DNA of 64,000 bases from positions 1-64,000 of the forward strand of contig CANGNA010000003.1 in assembly GCA_947455215.1 (NCBI GenBank), given 5' to 3'. The position numbers were made by a program, and so were the translations under genes. A model generated the notes under the pieces. The model was not told where the DNA came from, did not search any database, and saw only the letters and a list, made by a program, of their open reading frames with translations. Position 1 is the stretch's first letter, and the number at the start of each line of letters is the position of its first letter. Origin of the DNA: Chitinophagaceae bacterium (GTDB lineage: Bacteria > Bacteroidota > Bacteroidia > Chitinophagales > Chitinophagaceae). Positions 9,748 through 19,632 of the stretch are shown here, one piece after another.

Positions 9748-10323
9748 TTACAATCCATTGCGCAATGCGGAACCTCTAAGCACCTTTATGCCAAATATAT
9801 GTTGCAGCAGCCATTCTATTGCCTGCCAGAAGTGTATCGACTCGAGCATGGGATTGACAAAATTGGTGATGACACAGTAGTGGCAGGCATAGGGTGCCCT
9901 ATGGTGTTGTGCGTGATGCCGTACTGATTGGATGATATGCCACTTCTGCAGCCATGTGATGAACGCGCCATTTTCTTTTTTGGTCTGGTGAGCAAACCTG
10001 TGAAACTCATTGCCCTGTGTGGCCACAGCTATGGCCAGTGCAGTGTAGGGCGTGAGTATATGGAATAGTGCGAACAGGGCGATCAATACCACTCCGGCAA
10101 TGACGGAAGTGTTCACGCGGCCCCACCAGGTGCCTTTGATGAATGCCCGTGGCTTTTTGTGATGTTCCAGGTTGGGCAATATTACCGATGCGCCCAGGTA
10201 CTTCCATTCAGGATTTCCGTAAGCATCTTCCAGCCAGTGAAAGATACCTGTAAGCAGATCTGCGAATGCTATAGCAGCAATTACCTTGAAAAATATGAGC
10301 AGCATTATTTTAAATTTTGTCAA
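9748..10323 (-). CDS. CarF/TMEM189-like (Kua) lipid desaturase domain protein
   Basis: FADLLTGIFHWLEDAYG, NLEHHKKPRAF, GNEFHRFAHQ, SVRHHAQHHRAPYACHYCVITNFVNP: the His-motif array of plasmanylethanolamine desaturases. Confidence 0.82.
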   Translation of the reverse strand: MTKFKIMLLIFFKVIAAIAFADLLTGIFHWLEDAYGNPEWKYLGASVILPNLEHHKKPRAFIKGTWWGRVNTSVIAGVVLIALFALFHILTPYTALAIAVATQGNEFHRFAHQTKKENGAFITWLQKWHIIQSVRHHAQHHRAPYACHYCVITNFVNPMLESIHFWQAIEWLLQHIFGIKVLRGSALRNGL

Positions 10324-10404
10324 AACTATCCCGGTGGCGGGTCTTAAGTTTTGACGTAGATCAAATAATGCTACGGAGACATTTCGACAATCAGAGCTAT
10401 TAAT

Positions 10405-10563
10405 TTACCTGCTCAACTGGCGGATCATGCTCAGCATGGCAACGATCGCCAGTGCTGCATACAGGTCGGTTTGCGATGCGTCGTTTGTTTTGAACAGCTG
10501 GCAATAAATAAAGCCGATCACAATAATGCCGGCAATTGTGGCTATGTCGTATTTTTTTATCAT
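10405..10563 (-). CDS. Small membrane protein, hypothetical
   Basis: MIKKYDIATIAGIIVIGFIYCQLFKTNDASQTDLYAALAIVAMLSMIRQLSR; start refined from the ORF-track start at 10611, which overlaps the upstream gene. Confidence 0.5.
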   Translation of the reverse strand: MIKKYDIATIAGIIVIGFIYCQLFKTNDASQTDLYAALAIVAMLSMIRQLSR

Positions 10564-10573
10564 TGCTTTGTGT

Positions 10574-11530
10574 TTATAGTTGAATAAGCATCCAGTAAAG
10601 TGGCAGGCCAAATGTGATGTTGAAAGGGAATGTTATGCCCAACGCCATAGGGACATAAAGACCGGGGTCGGCACCGGGGGCTGCCTGTTTCATGGCTGCA
10701 GGTACAGCTATGTAGGATGCACTGGCCGTAAGTATGGCTATCAACAGCCTGTCGCCCGCAGGCAAGTGCAACAGGTAAGTGATGTAAATACTGGTACAGG
10801 CATTGATAAGGGGGATAAGCAATGCGAATGCGCTCATGGACAGGCCATACCTTTTAAATGACGCAAACCGTTTTGCGGCAAGCATACCCATCTCCAGCAG
10901 GAAGATCGACAGAAAGCCTTTAAATATATCTGTAGTAAAGGGCTTTATGCCCTCTGCTCCCTTGGCATCGGCTATCAGCCCGATCACCAGGCTGCCTGTA
11001 ATGATGAACACAGAACTATTGGTGAGCGATTCGTGCAGCAGCGTACTTATACGCAACGATGTTTTCTCGGAGCTGAATCGCCGCATAAGTATAACGCCTA
11101 TCATTATGGCGGGGGCCTCCATCAGTGCCATTGCGGCCACCATATGACCACCAAAGGCTACATTCATAGTATCCAGGAAGATGGTGGCGGTGACAAAGGT
11201 TACCGCACTTACCGACCCATACGTAGCGGCTATGGCTCCGGCATTTTCCGCGTTCAGTTTTTTCTTCAGTATAAAAAAAGTATACAAGGGCACAAGCGCA
11301 GCAAAGGCCATGCATACCGTAAGTGCTTTTAAAATTTCTGCATTAAATCCGCTGTGTTGCAGCTCCTGCCCGCCTTTGAAGCCTATAGCAAACAACAGGT
11401 AAAGAGATATAAAACGGGAGGTAGACTGAGGTATCTCCAGGTCGCTTTTTACTATAGTGGCTAATACACCGAGTATAAAGAATAGCAATGTAGGGTTGGT
11501 AATGCTGTTAATAAGTAAGTTGGTGTTCAT
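10574..11530 (-). CDS. Sodium-dependent bicarbonate transport family permease (SbtA-like)
   Basis: NPTLLFFILGVLATIVKSDLEIPQSTSRFISLYLLFAIGFKGGQEL... and the overall multi-TM layout. Confidence 0.85.
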   Translation of the reverse strand: MNTNLLINSITNPTLLFFILGVLATIVKSDLEIPQSTSRFISLYLLFAIGFKGGQELQHSGFNAEILKALTVCMAFAALVPLYTFFILKKKLNAENAGAIAATYGSVSAVTFVTATIFLDTMNVAFGGHMVAAMALMEAPAIMIGVILMRRFSSEKTSLRISTLLHESLTNSSVFIITGSLVIGLIADAKGAEGIKPFTTDIFKGFLSIFLLEMGMLAAKRFASFKRYGLSMSAFALLIPLINACTSIYITYLLHLPAGDRLLIAILTASASYIAVPAAMKQAAPGADPGLYVPMALGITFPFNITFGLPLYWMLIQL

Positions 11531-11618
11531 TTATTTTTATGAGTTATTGACATTGATCTGCTGTTTGCTGGTGAGGCGGATTTAAAAAGAGGTGATTTTT
11601 TTGCCAGGGCCATTGTTG

Positions 11619-12575
11619 CTATTTTGCTGCTGCCCGTTGCAGTCGATCGTTGAGGGCGCGGCCAATACCTGCGTCGGGAAATTTTTTAGCAATGATGATA
11701 TCGTACCCGCTATTGTCCATGGTGTGCATGGCAGCATATAGGTTCCTGGCAGCCGATCCCAGGTCGGTATCCGTGCATAATAAGATCTGCCGATCGGTAG
11801 CTATGTCCGCAACGTAATTGTCGTAAGTAATAATGCCTACGCTTTTTGCCTTGTATTGTTGTAATTGAGTTTCTATATTATCTGTGAGCAGCAATGGTGT
11901 TTTGGGGCTGTAATGGGCTGCCGACATGCCCGGGGCGAGCGTAGCTGTCCCTGAATATACTCTTACAACGCCCGTCACCGCTTTGATGTCATCAGCCGTG
12001 ATGATGCCCTGCCTGTATATTACCGGTATATCATCTTCAAAGCCTATAATGGTAGATTCTATACCAGCTGCACATTCGCCGCCGTCAAGTATATAGCTTA
12101 CCTTATTGCCCAGTGTATGCAATACATGTTCTGCCTTGGTTGGGCTTATATAGCTCGATGGGTTGGCACTCGGTGCTGCCAGTGGTATGCCCGACAGTGT
12201 TAGCAGCCGGTGGGCTACAGGGTGTGCAGGTATACGGATGGCAACAGTAGCCCTGTCCGCTGTTACTATACTTGGTACAATGTCTTTTGCAGGTAACACC
12301 ACGGTAAGCGGGCCGGGACAAAAACGCTCTATCAACTTATGTGCATTGCCTGGTATTGTGGTTACGTAGTCGCTTATCTGTTCTTTGTTGGCCAGGTGAA
12401 TGATGAGCGGATTGGTTGGCGGCCTGTTCTTTGCTTTAAAGATGTTGGCCACGGCTTCTTCATTCAGCGCATGCGCTGCAAGGCCATAAACAGTTTCCGT
12501 AGGGATGGCAACCAGCTGACCGGCCACAAGTAGCTCCGCAGCTTTTTCTATATCGTTACCTATCAGTTCGTTCAT
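11619..12575 (-). CDS. L-threonylcarbamoyladenylate synthase (Sua5/YwlC type)
   Basis: LVAIPTETVYGLAAHALNEEAVANIFKAKNRPPTNPLIIHL; PSANPSSYISPTKAEHV; Sua5-type C-terminal domain. Confidence 0.93.
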   Translation of the reverse strand: MNELIGNDIEKAAELLVAGQLVAIPTETVYGLAAHALNEEAVANIFKAKNRPPTNPLIIHLANKEQISDYVTTIPGNAHKLIERFCPGPLTVVLPAKDIVPSIVTADRATVAIRIPAHPVAHRLLTLSGIPLAAPSANPSSYISPTKAEHVLHTLGNKVSYILDGGECAAGIESTIIGFEDDIPVIYRQGIITADDIKAVTGVVRVYSGTATLAPGMSAAHYSPKTPLLLTDNIETQLQQYKAKSVGIITYDNYVADIATDRQILLCTDTDLGSAARNLYAAMHTMDNSGYDIIIAKKFPDAGIGRALNDRLQRAAAK

Positions 12576-12588
12576 TTGTGTTTCGTTC

Positions 12589-13437
12589 TTACGGATTGCA
12601 CCAATCGCAGTACATAGCCGATTCGTGCATTTTATTGTGTGGATATTCTTTTATTTCGTAGTAGCTGCATCGTTGGCAACTAATGATGTGCGCCTGTGTG
12701 CTGCGTGTGGGCGCTCCGCACATCTCGCAGGGCAGTCCCGGCCGGGCACTGGTCACATCAAAGCCGGGTACCTGGCACTTAGGACAAGTGCGTTTAATGG
12801 ACTCAACGAGCTTGAACGTAGCCTGCTCAATGATCTTCATCCGGGTAGGGTTGAACATGGCCCGCATATCTGTTTCTACGAATACCTGTCCGTACTTGAC
12901 CAGCATGTTTTCGGTTTCCTTCTCCAGCTGTTCCCATGTATCAATGCCTTTTACCAGGGCCTCCGTGCTGTTTTGTGCATCCCTCAGTATCAGCCCATGA
13001 GATGGGAACAGTGCCGTACGCGCAAATTTTTCCACTTCCCGCCACGATGAGTGCAACGCGCCGCCAAAGTTGGTTTCTGTTGAGAGTACACGTGCTTTGA
13101 ATTCCAGCCTATGCTCCAGGTCCAGCAACAGGATGAACTCATCATCGGCCGGGGCAAAGAACATAGATGGATGTGGACCAAAAGAGCCTTCGCTGGCCAC
13201 TGCGAGCGAACAACCGTAGTGTTCGCCCGCAGCCCTGCATTTCATTCTCGCTGTTTCCAGCGGATCTTTTGTTCTTTCTATTTCCCCGCTAAAGGTGCCG
13301 AACTTGTCCGTATCAAAATCTGTCAGGCTGATTGGCTCCAAACCCAGTTCGCGTTCCAGCACGGGTGCTATCACTTGCTCCTTTTTGTGCATGGTAGCGA
13401 TCACCACCTTACGTCCTCTGAGATCATACGAGCTCAT
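12589..13437 (-). CDS. DUF6671-like protein with C-terminal zinc ribbons
   Basis: ASEGSFGPHPSMFFAPADDEFILLLD; C-terminal CPKC..CEMCGAP..CQRCSYYE..CDWC. Confidence 0.7.
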   Translation of the reverse strand: MSSYDLRGRKVVIATMHKKEQVIAPVLERELGLEPISLTDFDTDKFGTFSGEIERTKDPLETARMKCRAAGEHYGCSLAVASEGSFGPHPSMFFAPADDEFILLLDLEHRLEFKARVLSTETNFGGALHSSWREVEKFARTALFPSHGLILRDAQNSTEALVKGIDTWEQLEKETENMLVKYGQVFVETDMRAMFNPTRMKIIEQATFKLVESIKRTCPKCQVPGFDVTSARPGLPCEMCGAPTRSTQAHIISCQRCSYYEIKEYPHNKMHESAMYCDWCNP

Positions 13438-13729
13438 GCTGTAGCGCTATTGGCTGTGCAACATTGTGATAGTCCGGGCAGAACTCCAGCGACAAGCTTG
13501 CACGAAGCGCTACATGCTGGTAGTTGCCTTGTTTCAGCAAGCTTTTAATGTGGCGCAGCTCATCTTCCAGCTCCTTTATCCGTTTCTCCGAGTGCTTGAT
13601 GTCTTCTTCAGACTGGCTGATCGTATCGATCTTGGCCATGTGGAAGTCGGTCTTCACCTTGTATAGTTTGGTAAGCAGTTGCTCTGCTTCCTGCCGCGTA
13701 TATCTGCCGTTTAACAGTAATGATTCCAT
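13424..13729 (-). CDS. Short coiled-coil hypothetical protein
   Basis: ORF with a Glu/Lys-rich helical segment; overlaps the next gene start by 14 nt, consistent with an operon. Confidence 0.5.
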   Translation of the reverse strand: MESLLLNGRYTRQEAEQLLTKLYKVKTDFHMAKIDTISQSEEDIKHSEKRIKELEDELRHIKSLLKQGNYQHVALRASLSLEFCPDYHNVAQPIALQHELV

Positions 13730-13754
13730 TGGTTCTTTTTTTAAAGGTTAAGGA

Positions 13755-15248
13755 TTATTGTCCCTGCGCTGCAGTGTATGCCGGTGCGCCATCCATCAGG
13801 TACAGGTTCTCTGTTTTTATTATTTCCAGCTTGCGGTGGTGTATCTTTTGCATCAGGTCTACAACAGCCTGGTAGCTAACACCCTGTTGTGGCTCGCGGG
13901 TAAAGCGGCAACGCCAGTGGTCGGTGCAGAAGGTTTCCGGGAATCCGTTTGGCCATACTTTGGTGCCCCTGTTGGTGATCATCTTCAGCTGTAGTCCGCT
14001 CGACTCGATGTCTTTAAGCAATGCAGCGAGTGCGTCAGGGTTCCTGTCTTTGTGTTGCAGGAAGATGTCTACACCTACCAGTTCCCTAACCGCAGGCACT
14101 GTCTCCGATATTTTGATGTCGAAGTGTTTATCACCATTGCTGTAGTCTGCCTTCGGGAATTGCAGCGGAGCTTGTCCCAGCCTTTCGATCACCGCCTCGG
14201 CAAATGCCTGTGTGCCTACTTTGGTTTTAGATACGCTGTCGTTGTACACATCAGAGGTGTGCACACCGTCCTCTATCGTACGCAGCCATGCGTTGTGTAT
14301 CTTAGCTGCAATGTCAGACTGCTTGATGTGTACCAGCATCTGCACTGCTGCCAGTATAAGGCCCGATGGGTTGGCTTTATCCATACCTGCAATACGTGGT
14401 GCAGAACCATGTATGGCTTCGAACATCGCAAATCCATCGCCTATGTTGGCGCTGCCTGCCAGGCCTACAGATCCCGTTATCTGTGCTGCTACGTCGCTCA
14501 ATATATCGCCATACAGGTTCGGCATTACGATCACGTCAAACACTTCAGGCGTTTCGGCCAGCTTGGCCGCACCTATATCTACTATCCAGTGTTCTTTTTC
14601 CAGTTCAGGATATTCTTCGCCTATACGGTCGAATGTTTTGTGGAAGAGACCGTCGGTCATCTTCATGATGTTGTCTTTAGTGAAGCAGGTCACCTTTTTG
14701 CGGCCATAGGCGCGTGCATATTCAAACGCGTAGCGGATGATCTTTTCGGTGCCCGGTTTAGAGATCAGCTTCAGGCACTGTATCACCTCGTCGGTTTGTT
14801 GGTGTTCTATACCTGCATACAGGTCTTCTTCGTTTTCCCTTACTATCACCACATCCATTATCGGGTGCTTGGTGTGTACGTATGGGTGGTAAGATACACA
14901 TGGGCGGACGTTGGCATACAGGCCCAGCACCTTCCTGGTAGTTACGTTCAGGCTTTTATAGCCGCCACCCTGCGGAGTGGTGATAGGTGCCTTCAGGAAT
15001 ACACGCGTTCTGCGTAAAGAATCCCATGCTTCATTGCCTATGCCGGATGAGTTGCCGCCCAGGTATACTTTTTCGCCAATAGCTATCTCTTCTATCTTGA
15101 TGCGCGCTCCGGCAGCTTTTAATATTTTGAGCGTTGCCGTCATTATCTCCGGTCCTATGCCGTCGCCATAGGCTACTGTGATTGGTGTGGCTGTGGCCAT
15201 GTTGCTGGTAGTTGTTGTTGCTTCGAGTGGTTTTGTTGCGATCTCCAT
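13755..15248 (-). CDS. icd: NADP-dependent isocitrate dehydrogenase (long form)
   Basis: TPITVAYGDGIGPEIMTATLKIL, NVRPC, VIVRENEEDLYAGIEH, MPNLYGDILSDVAAQITGSVGLAGSANIGDGFAMFEAIHGSAP, with a C-terminal extension. Confidence 0.93.
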   Translation of the reverse strand: MEIATKPLEATTTTSNMATATPITVAYGDGIGPEIMTATLKILKAAGARIKIEEIAIGEKVYLGGNSSGIGNEAWDSLRRTRVFLKAPITTPQGGGYKSLNVTTRKVLGLYANVRPCVSYHPYVHTKHPIMDVVIVRENEEDLYAGIEHQQTDEVIQCLKLISKPGTEKIIRYAFEYARAYGRKKVTCFTKDNIMKMTDGLFHKTFDRIGEEYPELEKEHWIVDIGAAKLAETPEVFDVIVMPNLYGDILSDVAAQITGSVGLAGSANIGDGFAMFEAIHGSAPRIAGMDKANPSGLILAAVQMLVHIKQSDIAAKIHNAWLRTIEDGVHTSDVYNDSVSKTKVGTQAFAEAVIERLGQAPLQFPKADYSNGDKHFDIKISETVPAVRELVGVDIFLQHKDRNPDALAALLKDIESSGLQLKMITNRGTKVWPNGFPETFCTDHWRCRFTREPQQGVSYQAVVDLMQKIHHRKLEIIKTENLYLMDGAPAYTAAQGQ

Positions 15249-15252
15249 GACT

Positions 15253-15750
15253 TTATTTGTTTATTGAGTTTAGATTTTGATTCTGTTCTATTACTTTTCG
15301 CTTGTTGGCCTGCTTCAGTGCGGTCAGTTTGTTCTTGATATCAGCGTCGGCTATGGCCAGCATCTGCGCCGCCAGTATGGCCGCATTGTGTGCGCCGTTG
15401 ATGGCTACTGTAGCTACAGGTACATCGTTGGGCATCTGCACTATAGATAGCAGCGAATCCCAGCCATCTATAGAGTTGGAAGAGCGAACCGGCACGCCTA
15501 TAACCGGGACAGTGCTTAGTGCGGCCATCATGCCCGGCAGGTGAGCGGCACCGCCCGCGCCGGCAATGATGATGCCTACATTCCTTTCTTCTAAAGAGCG
15601 GGCGTATTCATACATCCAGTCGGGGCTGCGGTGTGCGGATACTACCATGAATTCGTAGCCGATGCCCATTTGCTCCAGGGCCGCAGCGGCTGGCTGCATA
15701 ACGGGCGCATCAGAACTGCTGCCCATGATTATTCCTACTTTTTTAAGCAT
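15253..15750 (-). CDS. purE: 5-(carboxyamino)imidazole ribonucleotide mutase
   Basis: VGIIMGSSSDAPVMQPAAAALEQMGIGYEFMVVSAHRSPDWM...AGAGGAAHLPGMMA. Confidence 0.97.
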   Translation of the reverse strand: MLKKVGIIMGSSSDAPVMQPAAAALEQMGIGYEFMVVSAHRSPDWMYEYARSLEERNVGIIIAGAGGAAHLPGMMAALSTVPVIGVPVRSSNSIDGWDSLLSIVQMPNDVPVATVAINGAHNAAILAAQMLAIADADIKNKLTALKQANKRKVIEQNQNLNSINK

Positions 15751-16876
15751 GGCCTTCTTTTAAAATGTGTTTGATCATTATTGATTTTGCAATAGCTTCT
15801 TTCCTGTCCGTATCGGTGATGGTGATGTGGCCCATCTTTCGTCCTTCTTTACCCCCTGTTTTGCCGTACCAGTGCAGGTGTATGTCGTTGGTGCAAAGGA
15901 TGGTCTTCAACGCGTCCATCACTGCCTTTTTCTTTTGCGCGGCAGGCTCCAGTATGTTCAGCATTACCGACGGAAATGTTGTTTGCGCACTGCCCATAGG
16001 CAATTCCAGGATCAGCCTTATTTGCTGTTCGAACTGCGATGTCTTGGCCGCTTCTATGGTATGATGGCCGCTGTTGTGGGGCCTTGGCGCCAGTTCGTTC
16101 ACGTATATCTTGCCGTTACGGGCTATGAACATTTCTACAGCCATGATGCCGGTCAGCTCAACAGCCTCTGCCACGCGCTTAGCTATGGCACAAACCTTCA
16201 TGGCGGTGTCCTGGTCCAGGTCTGCGGGGCATATCTGGAAGTCCAGCAGCATGCGTTCTTTATCGAACACCATATGTACCGGGTCGTAACATTCTATCAC
16301 CCCGCTTTCATTCCGCGATACGATCACCGATATCTCCTGGTGTATGTCCACCAGCTCTTCCAGCACATAGGGGCCATCAAAAGCGCTGGCTATATCTTCG
16401 GCCGTTTGCAGCATCAGAACGCCCTTGCCATCATAGCCCTGAGTGCATTTTTTCAGGATGCCGGGTAGCTTTTCTGTGTGTAAAGACAGTTGTTCTTTAT
16501 CCATTACCAGCCAGCCCATAGCCACAGGTATATTGTGTTTTTTCAGGTGGCTTTTCTGCAGGTACTTGTCCTGTATGATCTCTAGTGTCTCCGGTGATGG
16601 ATATACTTTTACACCTTTGTCGCGCAGGGCCTTGAGCGCAGCAACATCTACCGCTTCCTTTTCTATGGTAACAACATCCAGGTCTTTGCCAAAATTCACC
16701 ACATCGTCAAAGCTCATAGGGTCGCCTACATGAAACGATCTGCTGTACCTGGAGCAAGGGGCCTTAGGGTCATTGTCCAGCACCGATACATCCAGCCCGT
16801 AGTCGATAGCGTATCTGATGAGCATAGCTCCCAGTTGTCCTCCTCCAATTATGCCGATCTTCAGGTCGCTAAACAT
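15743..16876 (-). CDS. purK: 5-(carboxyamino)imidazole ribonucleotide synthase
   Basis: MFSDLKIGIIGGGQLGAMLIRYA... ATP-grasp; NELAPRPHNSGHHTIEA; adjacent to purE. Start refined from 16930. Confidence 0.95.
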   Translation of the reverse strand: MFSDLKIGIIGGGQLGAMLIRYAIDYGLDVSVLDNDPKAPCSRYSRSFHVGDPMSFDDVVNFGKDLDVVTIEKEAVDVAALKALRDKGVKVYPSPETLEIIQDKYLQKSHLKKHNIPVAMGWLVMDKEQLSLHTEKLPGILKKCTQGYDGKGVLMLQTAEDIASAFDGPYVLEELVDIHQEISVIVSRNESGVIECYDPVHMVFDKERMLLDFQICPADLDQDTAMKVCAIAKRVAEAVELTGIMAVEMFIARNGKIYVNELAPRPHNSGHHTIEAAKTSQFEQQIRLILELPMGSAQTTFPSVMLNILEPAAQKKKAVMDALKTILCTNDIHLHWYGKTGGKEGRKMGHITITDTDRKEAIAKSIMIKHILKEGHA

Positions 16877-17099
16877 ATAATGCGTTGTTTTTGTTTGTTT
16901 TATAAGACAAATGTCTGCATGTGGTTTCATTTATTTTAATTTAACTTTACAATGATTTGCATAAATATTATTTATGGATAGCCCGAAAACGCCCTGTAGT
17001 GGCTTACAGGCACGAAATCATGCTGTTGAAATATATTTTCAGGGGGCGGTAATTATTATGCTTTATTTATCTTTACTGCCGTCATCATAACTGTATTTT

Positions 17100-18023
17100 A
17101 TGAATTACACCCTCAACCAGTTGAATATTTTCCTGAAGGTGACCCGTACCGGAAGCATCACCAAAGCGGCAGAAGAGCTGCACCTTACGCAGCCGGCAGT
17201 ATCTATTCAGCTAAAGAATTTCCAGGACCAGTTTGAGCTGCCACTGACCGAGGTGGTGGGCCGGCAACTATATGTTACCGACTTCGGGAAGGAAATAGCA
17301 GAGGCCGCCGAGCAGATACTGGAGGGAGTGAATGCACTGAACTATAAAACCCATGCACACAAGGGGCAGCTGACCGGCAGGTTGAAGATATCTATAGTAT
17401 CTACCGGTAAGTATGTGATGCCATACTTCCTGGCCGATTTCCTGAAGATGCACCCTGGTGTAGAGGTGGTGATGGATGTGACCAATAAGGCCCGGGTGAT
17501 AGAGAACCTGGAGCAGAACGAGGTAGATTTCTCGCTGGTATCGGTATTGCCCGATACTTTGGGAGTAGAGTATGTGCGGCTGATGCAGAACAAGTTGTTC
17601 CTGGTGGCCAATCGCGGTACAGAATTCCCGAAGAGTAGCTATACGAATGCCATATTTGAGCAGCTACCACTCATATATCGCGAGCAGGGCTCTGCCACGC
17701 GAAAGGTGATGGAGCGGTTTATACAGGAGCACAAGATAGCTGTGATGAAGAAGATGGAGCTGACATCGAACGAGGCAGTGAAACAGGCCGTGATAGCGGG
17801 ACTTGGCGCTTCCATTATGCCGCTGATAGGGATCAAGAACGAACTGGTGAACGGCGAACTACAGATCATACCTGTGAAGAAATTCCCGATCAAAACGCAC
17901 TGGCACCTTATATGGATGAAGCATAAAAAGTTCTCATCGGCGGCAAATGCTTACCTTGAATATGTAAAGAAGGAGAAAGATAATATCATACATAATAAGT
18001 TCGACTGGTTTGAAAGATACTGA
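17100..18023 (+). CDS. LysR-family transcriptional regulator
   Basis: N-terminal wHTH MNYTLNQLNIFLKVTRTGSITKAAEELHLTQPAVSIQLKNFQDQF. Confidence 0.95.
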   Translation: MNYTLNQLNIFLKVTRTGSITKAAEELHLTQPAVSIQLKNFQDQFELPLTEVVGRQLYVTDFGKEIAEAAEQILEGVNALNYKTHAHKGQLTGRLKISIVSTGKYVMPYFLADFLKMHPGVEVVMDVTNKARVIENLEQNEVDFSLVSVLPDTLGVEYVRLMQNKLFLVANRGTEFPKSSYTNAIFEQLPLIYREQGSATRKVMERFIQEHKIAVMKKMELTSNEAVKQAVIAGLGASIMPLIGIKNELVNGELQIIPVKKFPIKTHWHLIWMKHKKFSSAANAYLEYVKKEKDNIIHNKFDWFERY

Positions 18024-18027
18024 TAAG

Positions 18028-18495
18028 ATGATGAAGAAGATACTATTGCTGGCAAGTTGCATCCTGCTGACACTCTCCGTAGGCGGCGTATCCGGTTACT
18101 TTACAGTGGCAGAGATAGCGGGGTGGTATTCTACCTTGCACAAGCCATCGTTCAATCCACCCAACTATGTGTTTGGCCCGGTGTGGACCTGTTTGTACCT
18201 GTTGATGGGTATATCCTTTTACCTGGTCCTTACCAGCCATGCCGCTCCGCGCAGGCAGGCCCTGGTGTTCTTTTGGGTGCAGCTAATATTCAACTTCTTT
18301 TGGAGTCTTATCTTCTTCAATATGCACCAGGTAGGCCTGGCGCTGGTCGACATTGTGCTTATGTGGCTGGCCATCCTCGGCATGATCATCACCTTCTATA
18401 AGATCAATAAGGTGGCCGCCTTGATGCAACTCCCTTACCTGGCGTGGGTGTCTTTTGCTACTTGTTTGAATGCGGCGATCTGGATGTTGAATTGA
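18028..18495 (+). CDS. TspO/MBR family protein
   Basis: WYSTLHKPSFNPPNYVFGPVWTCLYLLMGISFYLV; FFWSLIFF; TCLNAAIWMLN. Confidence 0.95.
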   Translation: MMKKILLLASCILLTLSVGGVSGYFTVAEIAGWYSTLHKPSFNPPNYVFGPVWTCLYLLMGISFYLVLTSHAAPRRQALVFFWVQLIFNFFWSLIFFNMHQVGLALVDIVLMWLAILGMIITFYKINKVAALMQLPYLAWVSFATCLNAAIWMLN

Positions 18496-18523
18496 TGGGT
18501 AAAAAGAAAGCTTTACTACTGCC

Positions 18524-19516
18524 CTAAACCAGTCTCCCCTCTATATTATACTTCGACTTATAATCGAGCGGAGAAAGCCCTGTTATGCGGCTAAACACTT
18601 CCCTGAAGGCTTTGGGGTCGTTATAGCCCACATCATACATCACTTCGTTCACCGTCTTGCGGGTATGCTCAAACGATTTTTTTGCAGCCTCTACACGTAC
18701 CCTTTGTAAATAGTCGAGCGGGGCAAGGCCGGTTGCTTTAATGAAGCGCCTGTCGAAGTTGCGGCGCCCGACATTGTATTTGGCAGCAGTAGCGTGTATC
18801 GATATCTTTTGAGCGAAGTTATCTTCAAAATCATTTTGGGCATTAAGCACCATCTCGTCTACATGGTTTTTATGCCCGTTGAAAATAGAGAACTCAGCCT
18901 GCAGATTTCTGTCAAGATCTATCTGGAAAACCTTAGCGCAATACACTGCCGTTTGCCGGTCAAAATATTTTTCAACCAGGTATAGTAGCAGGTGCAGAAA
19001 AGAATAGGCACCGCCATTGGTGTATATTCCGCCTTCATCGGTTATCAGCTTATCTGTCTTCAGGTCTACATCAGGATGTTGCGCCCTGAACTGGTCAGAC
19101 ACTGCCCAATGGGTAGAGCAGGTTTTTTTATTCAGCAACCCGGTAGAAGCCAGCAGGAATATACCCGAGCACATGCTCGCCACCTCTGCACCATTTTTAT
19201 ACTGCTGTTCCACCCAATCTATAAAAAGCCTGTTGTTGGCTGTGGTCGTATCATATCCTCTTATTTGCGAGGCGGGAATGATGATCAGGTCGGTCTTTTT
19301 GATATCGTCTATAGTGCAGTGCGGTTTTGGCGCAAACAGGTTACTACTATTACCTGCAGCAGCCGATGCGCTTACCAGCTGCACCGTAAACTTACCGGCG
19401 TTGCCGTTCTGTGCCCAAAAGGCCGCTGCACGGGTAAATATTTCGTAAGAGCCTGCCATGCACACCGTTGTGCTTATATCGCTTTGCTCGGCAATGGCCA
19501 ATATAGAGATGTGCAT
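18524..19516 (-). CDS. GlxA-family AraC-type regulator (DJ-1/PfpI domain plus AraC HTH)
   Basis: N-terminal PfpI-like domain with ASMCSGIFLLASTGLLNKKTCSTHW; C-terminal AraC HTH VNEVMYDVGYNDPKAFREVFSRITGLSPLDYKSKY. Start refined. Confidence 0.92.
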   Translation of the reverse strand: MHISILAIAEQSDISTTVCMAGSYEIFTRAAAFWAQNGNAGKFTVQLVSASAAAGNSSNLFAPKPHCTIDDIKKTDLIIIPASQIRGYDTTTANNRLFIDWVEQQYKNGAEVASMCSGIFLLASTGLLNKKTCSTHWAVSDQFRAQHPDVDLKTDKLITDEGGIYTNGGAYSFLHLLLYLVEKYFDRQTAVYCAKVFQIDLDRNLQAEFSIFNGHKNHVDEMVLNAQNDFEDNFAQKISIHATAAKYNVGRRNFDRRFIKATGLAPLDYLQRVRVEAAKKSFEHTRKTVNEVMYDVGYNDPKAFREVFSRITGLSPLDYKSKYNIEGRLV

Positions 19517-19632
19517 AGTTTTTTGTACAAAGTTAGGCTTGCAGTATGTCCTAAACAACCCGTCATAATGTCTGAAAAGCACACCCTGATACTGCGATAC
19601 GGACAATAGCTTTGCTGTCAAAATACGGACAA

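Noticed and set aside
13755-14200. C-terminal extension of isocitrate dehydrogenase as a novel fusion
   Set aside because: Long-form IDHs with an extra C-terminal domain are known (for example Thermus-type), so not reported as novel.
14052-15017. Plus-strand 321-aa ORF opposite icd
   Set aside because: Antisense shadow ORF of a highly conserved gene; the translation lacks recognisable domains.
16980-17045. Small hairpin CCTGTAGTGGCTTACAGG between purK and the LysR gene as a riboswitch or operator
   Set aside because: Only a 6-bp stem; no recognisable riboswitch core. Not enough support.
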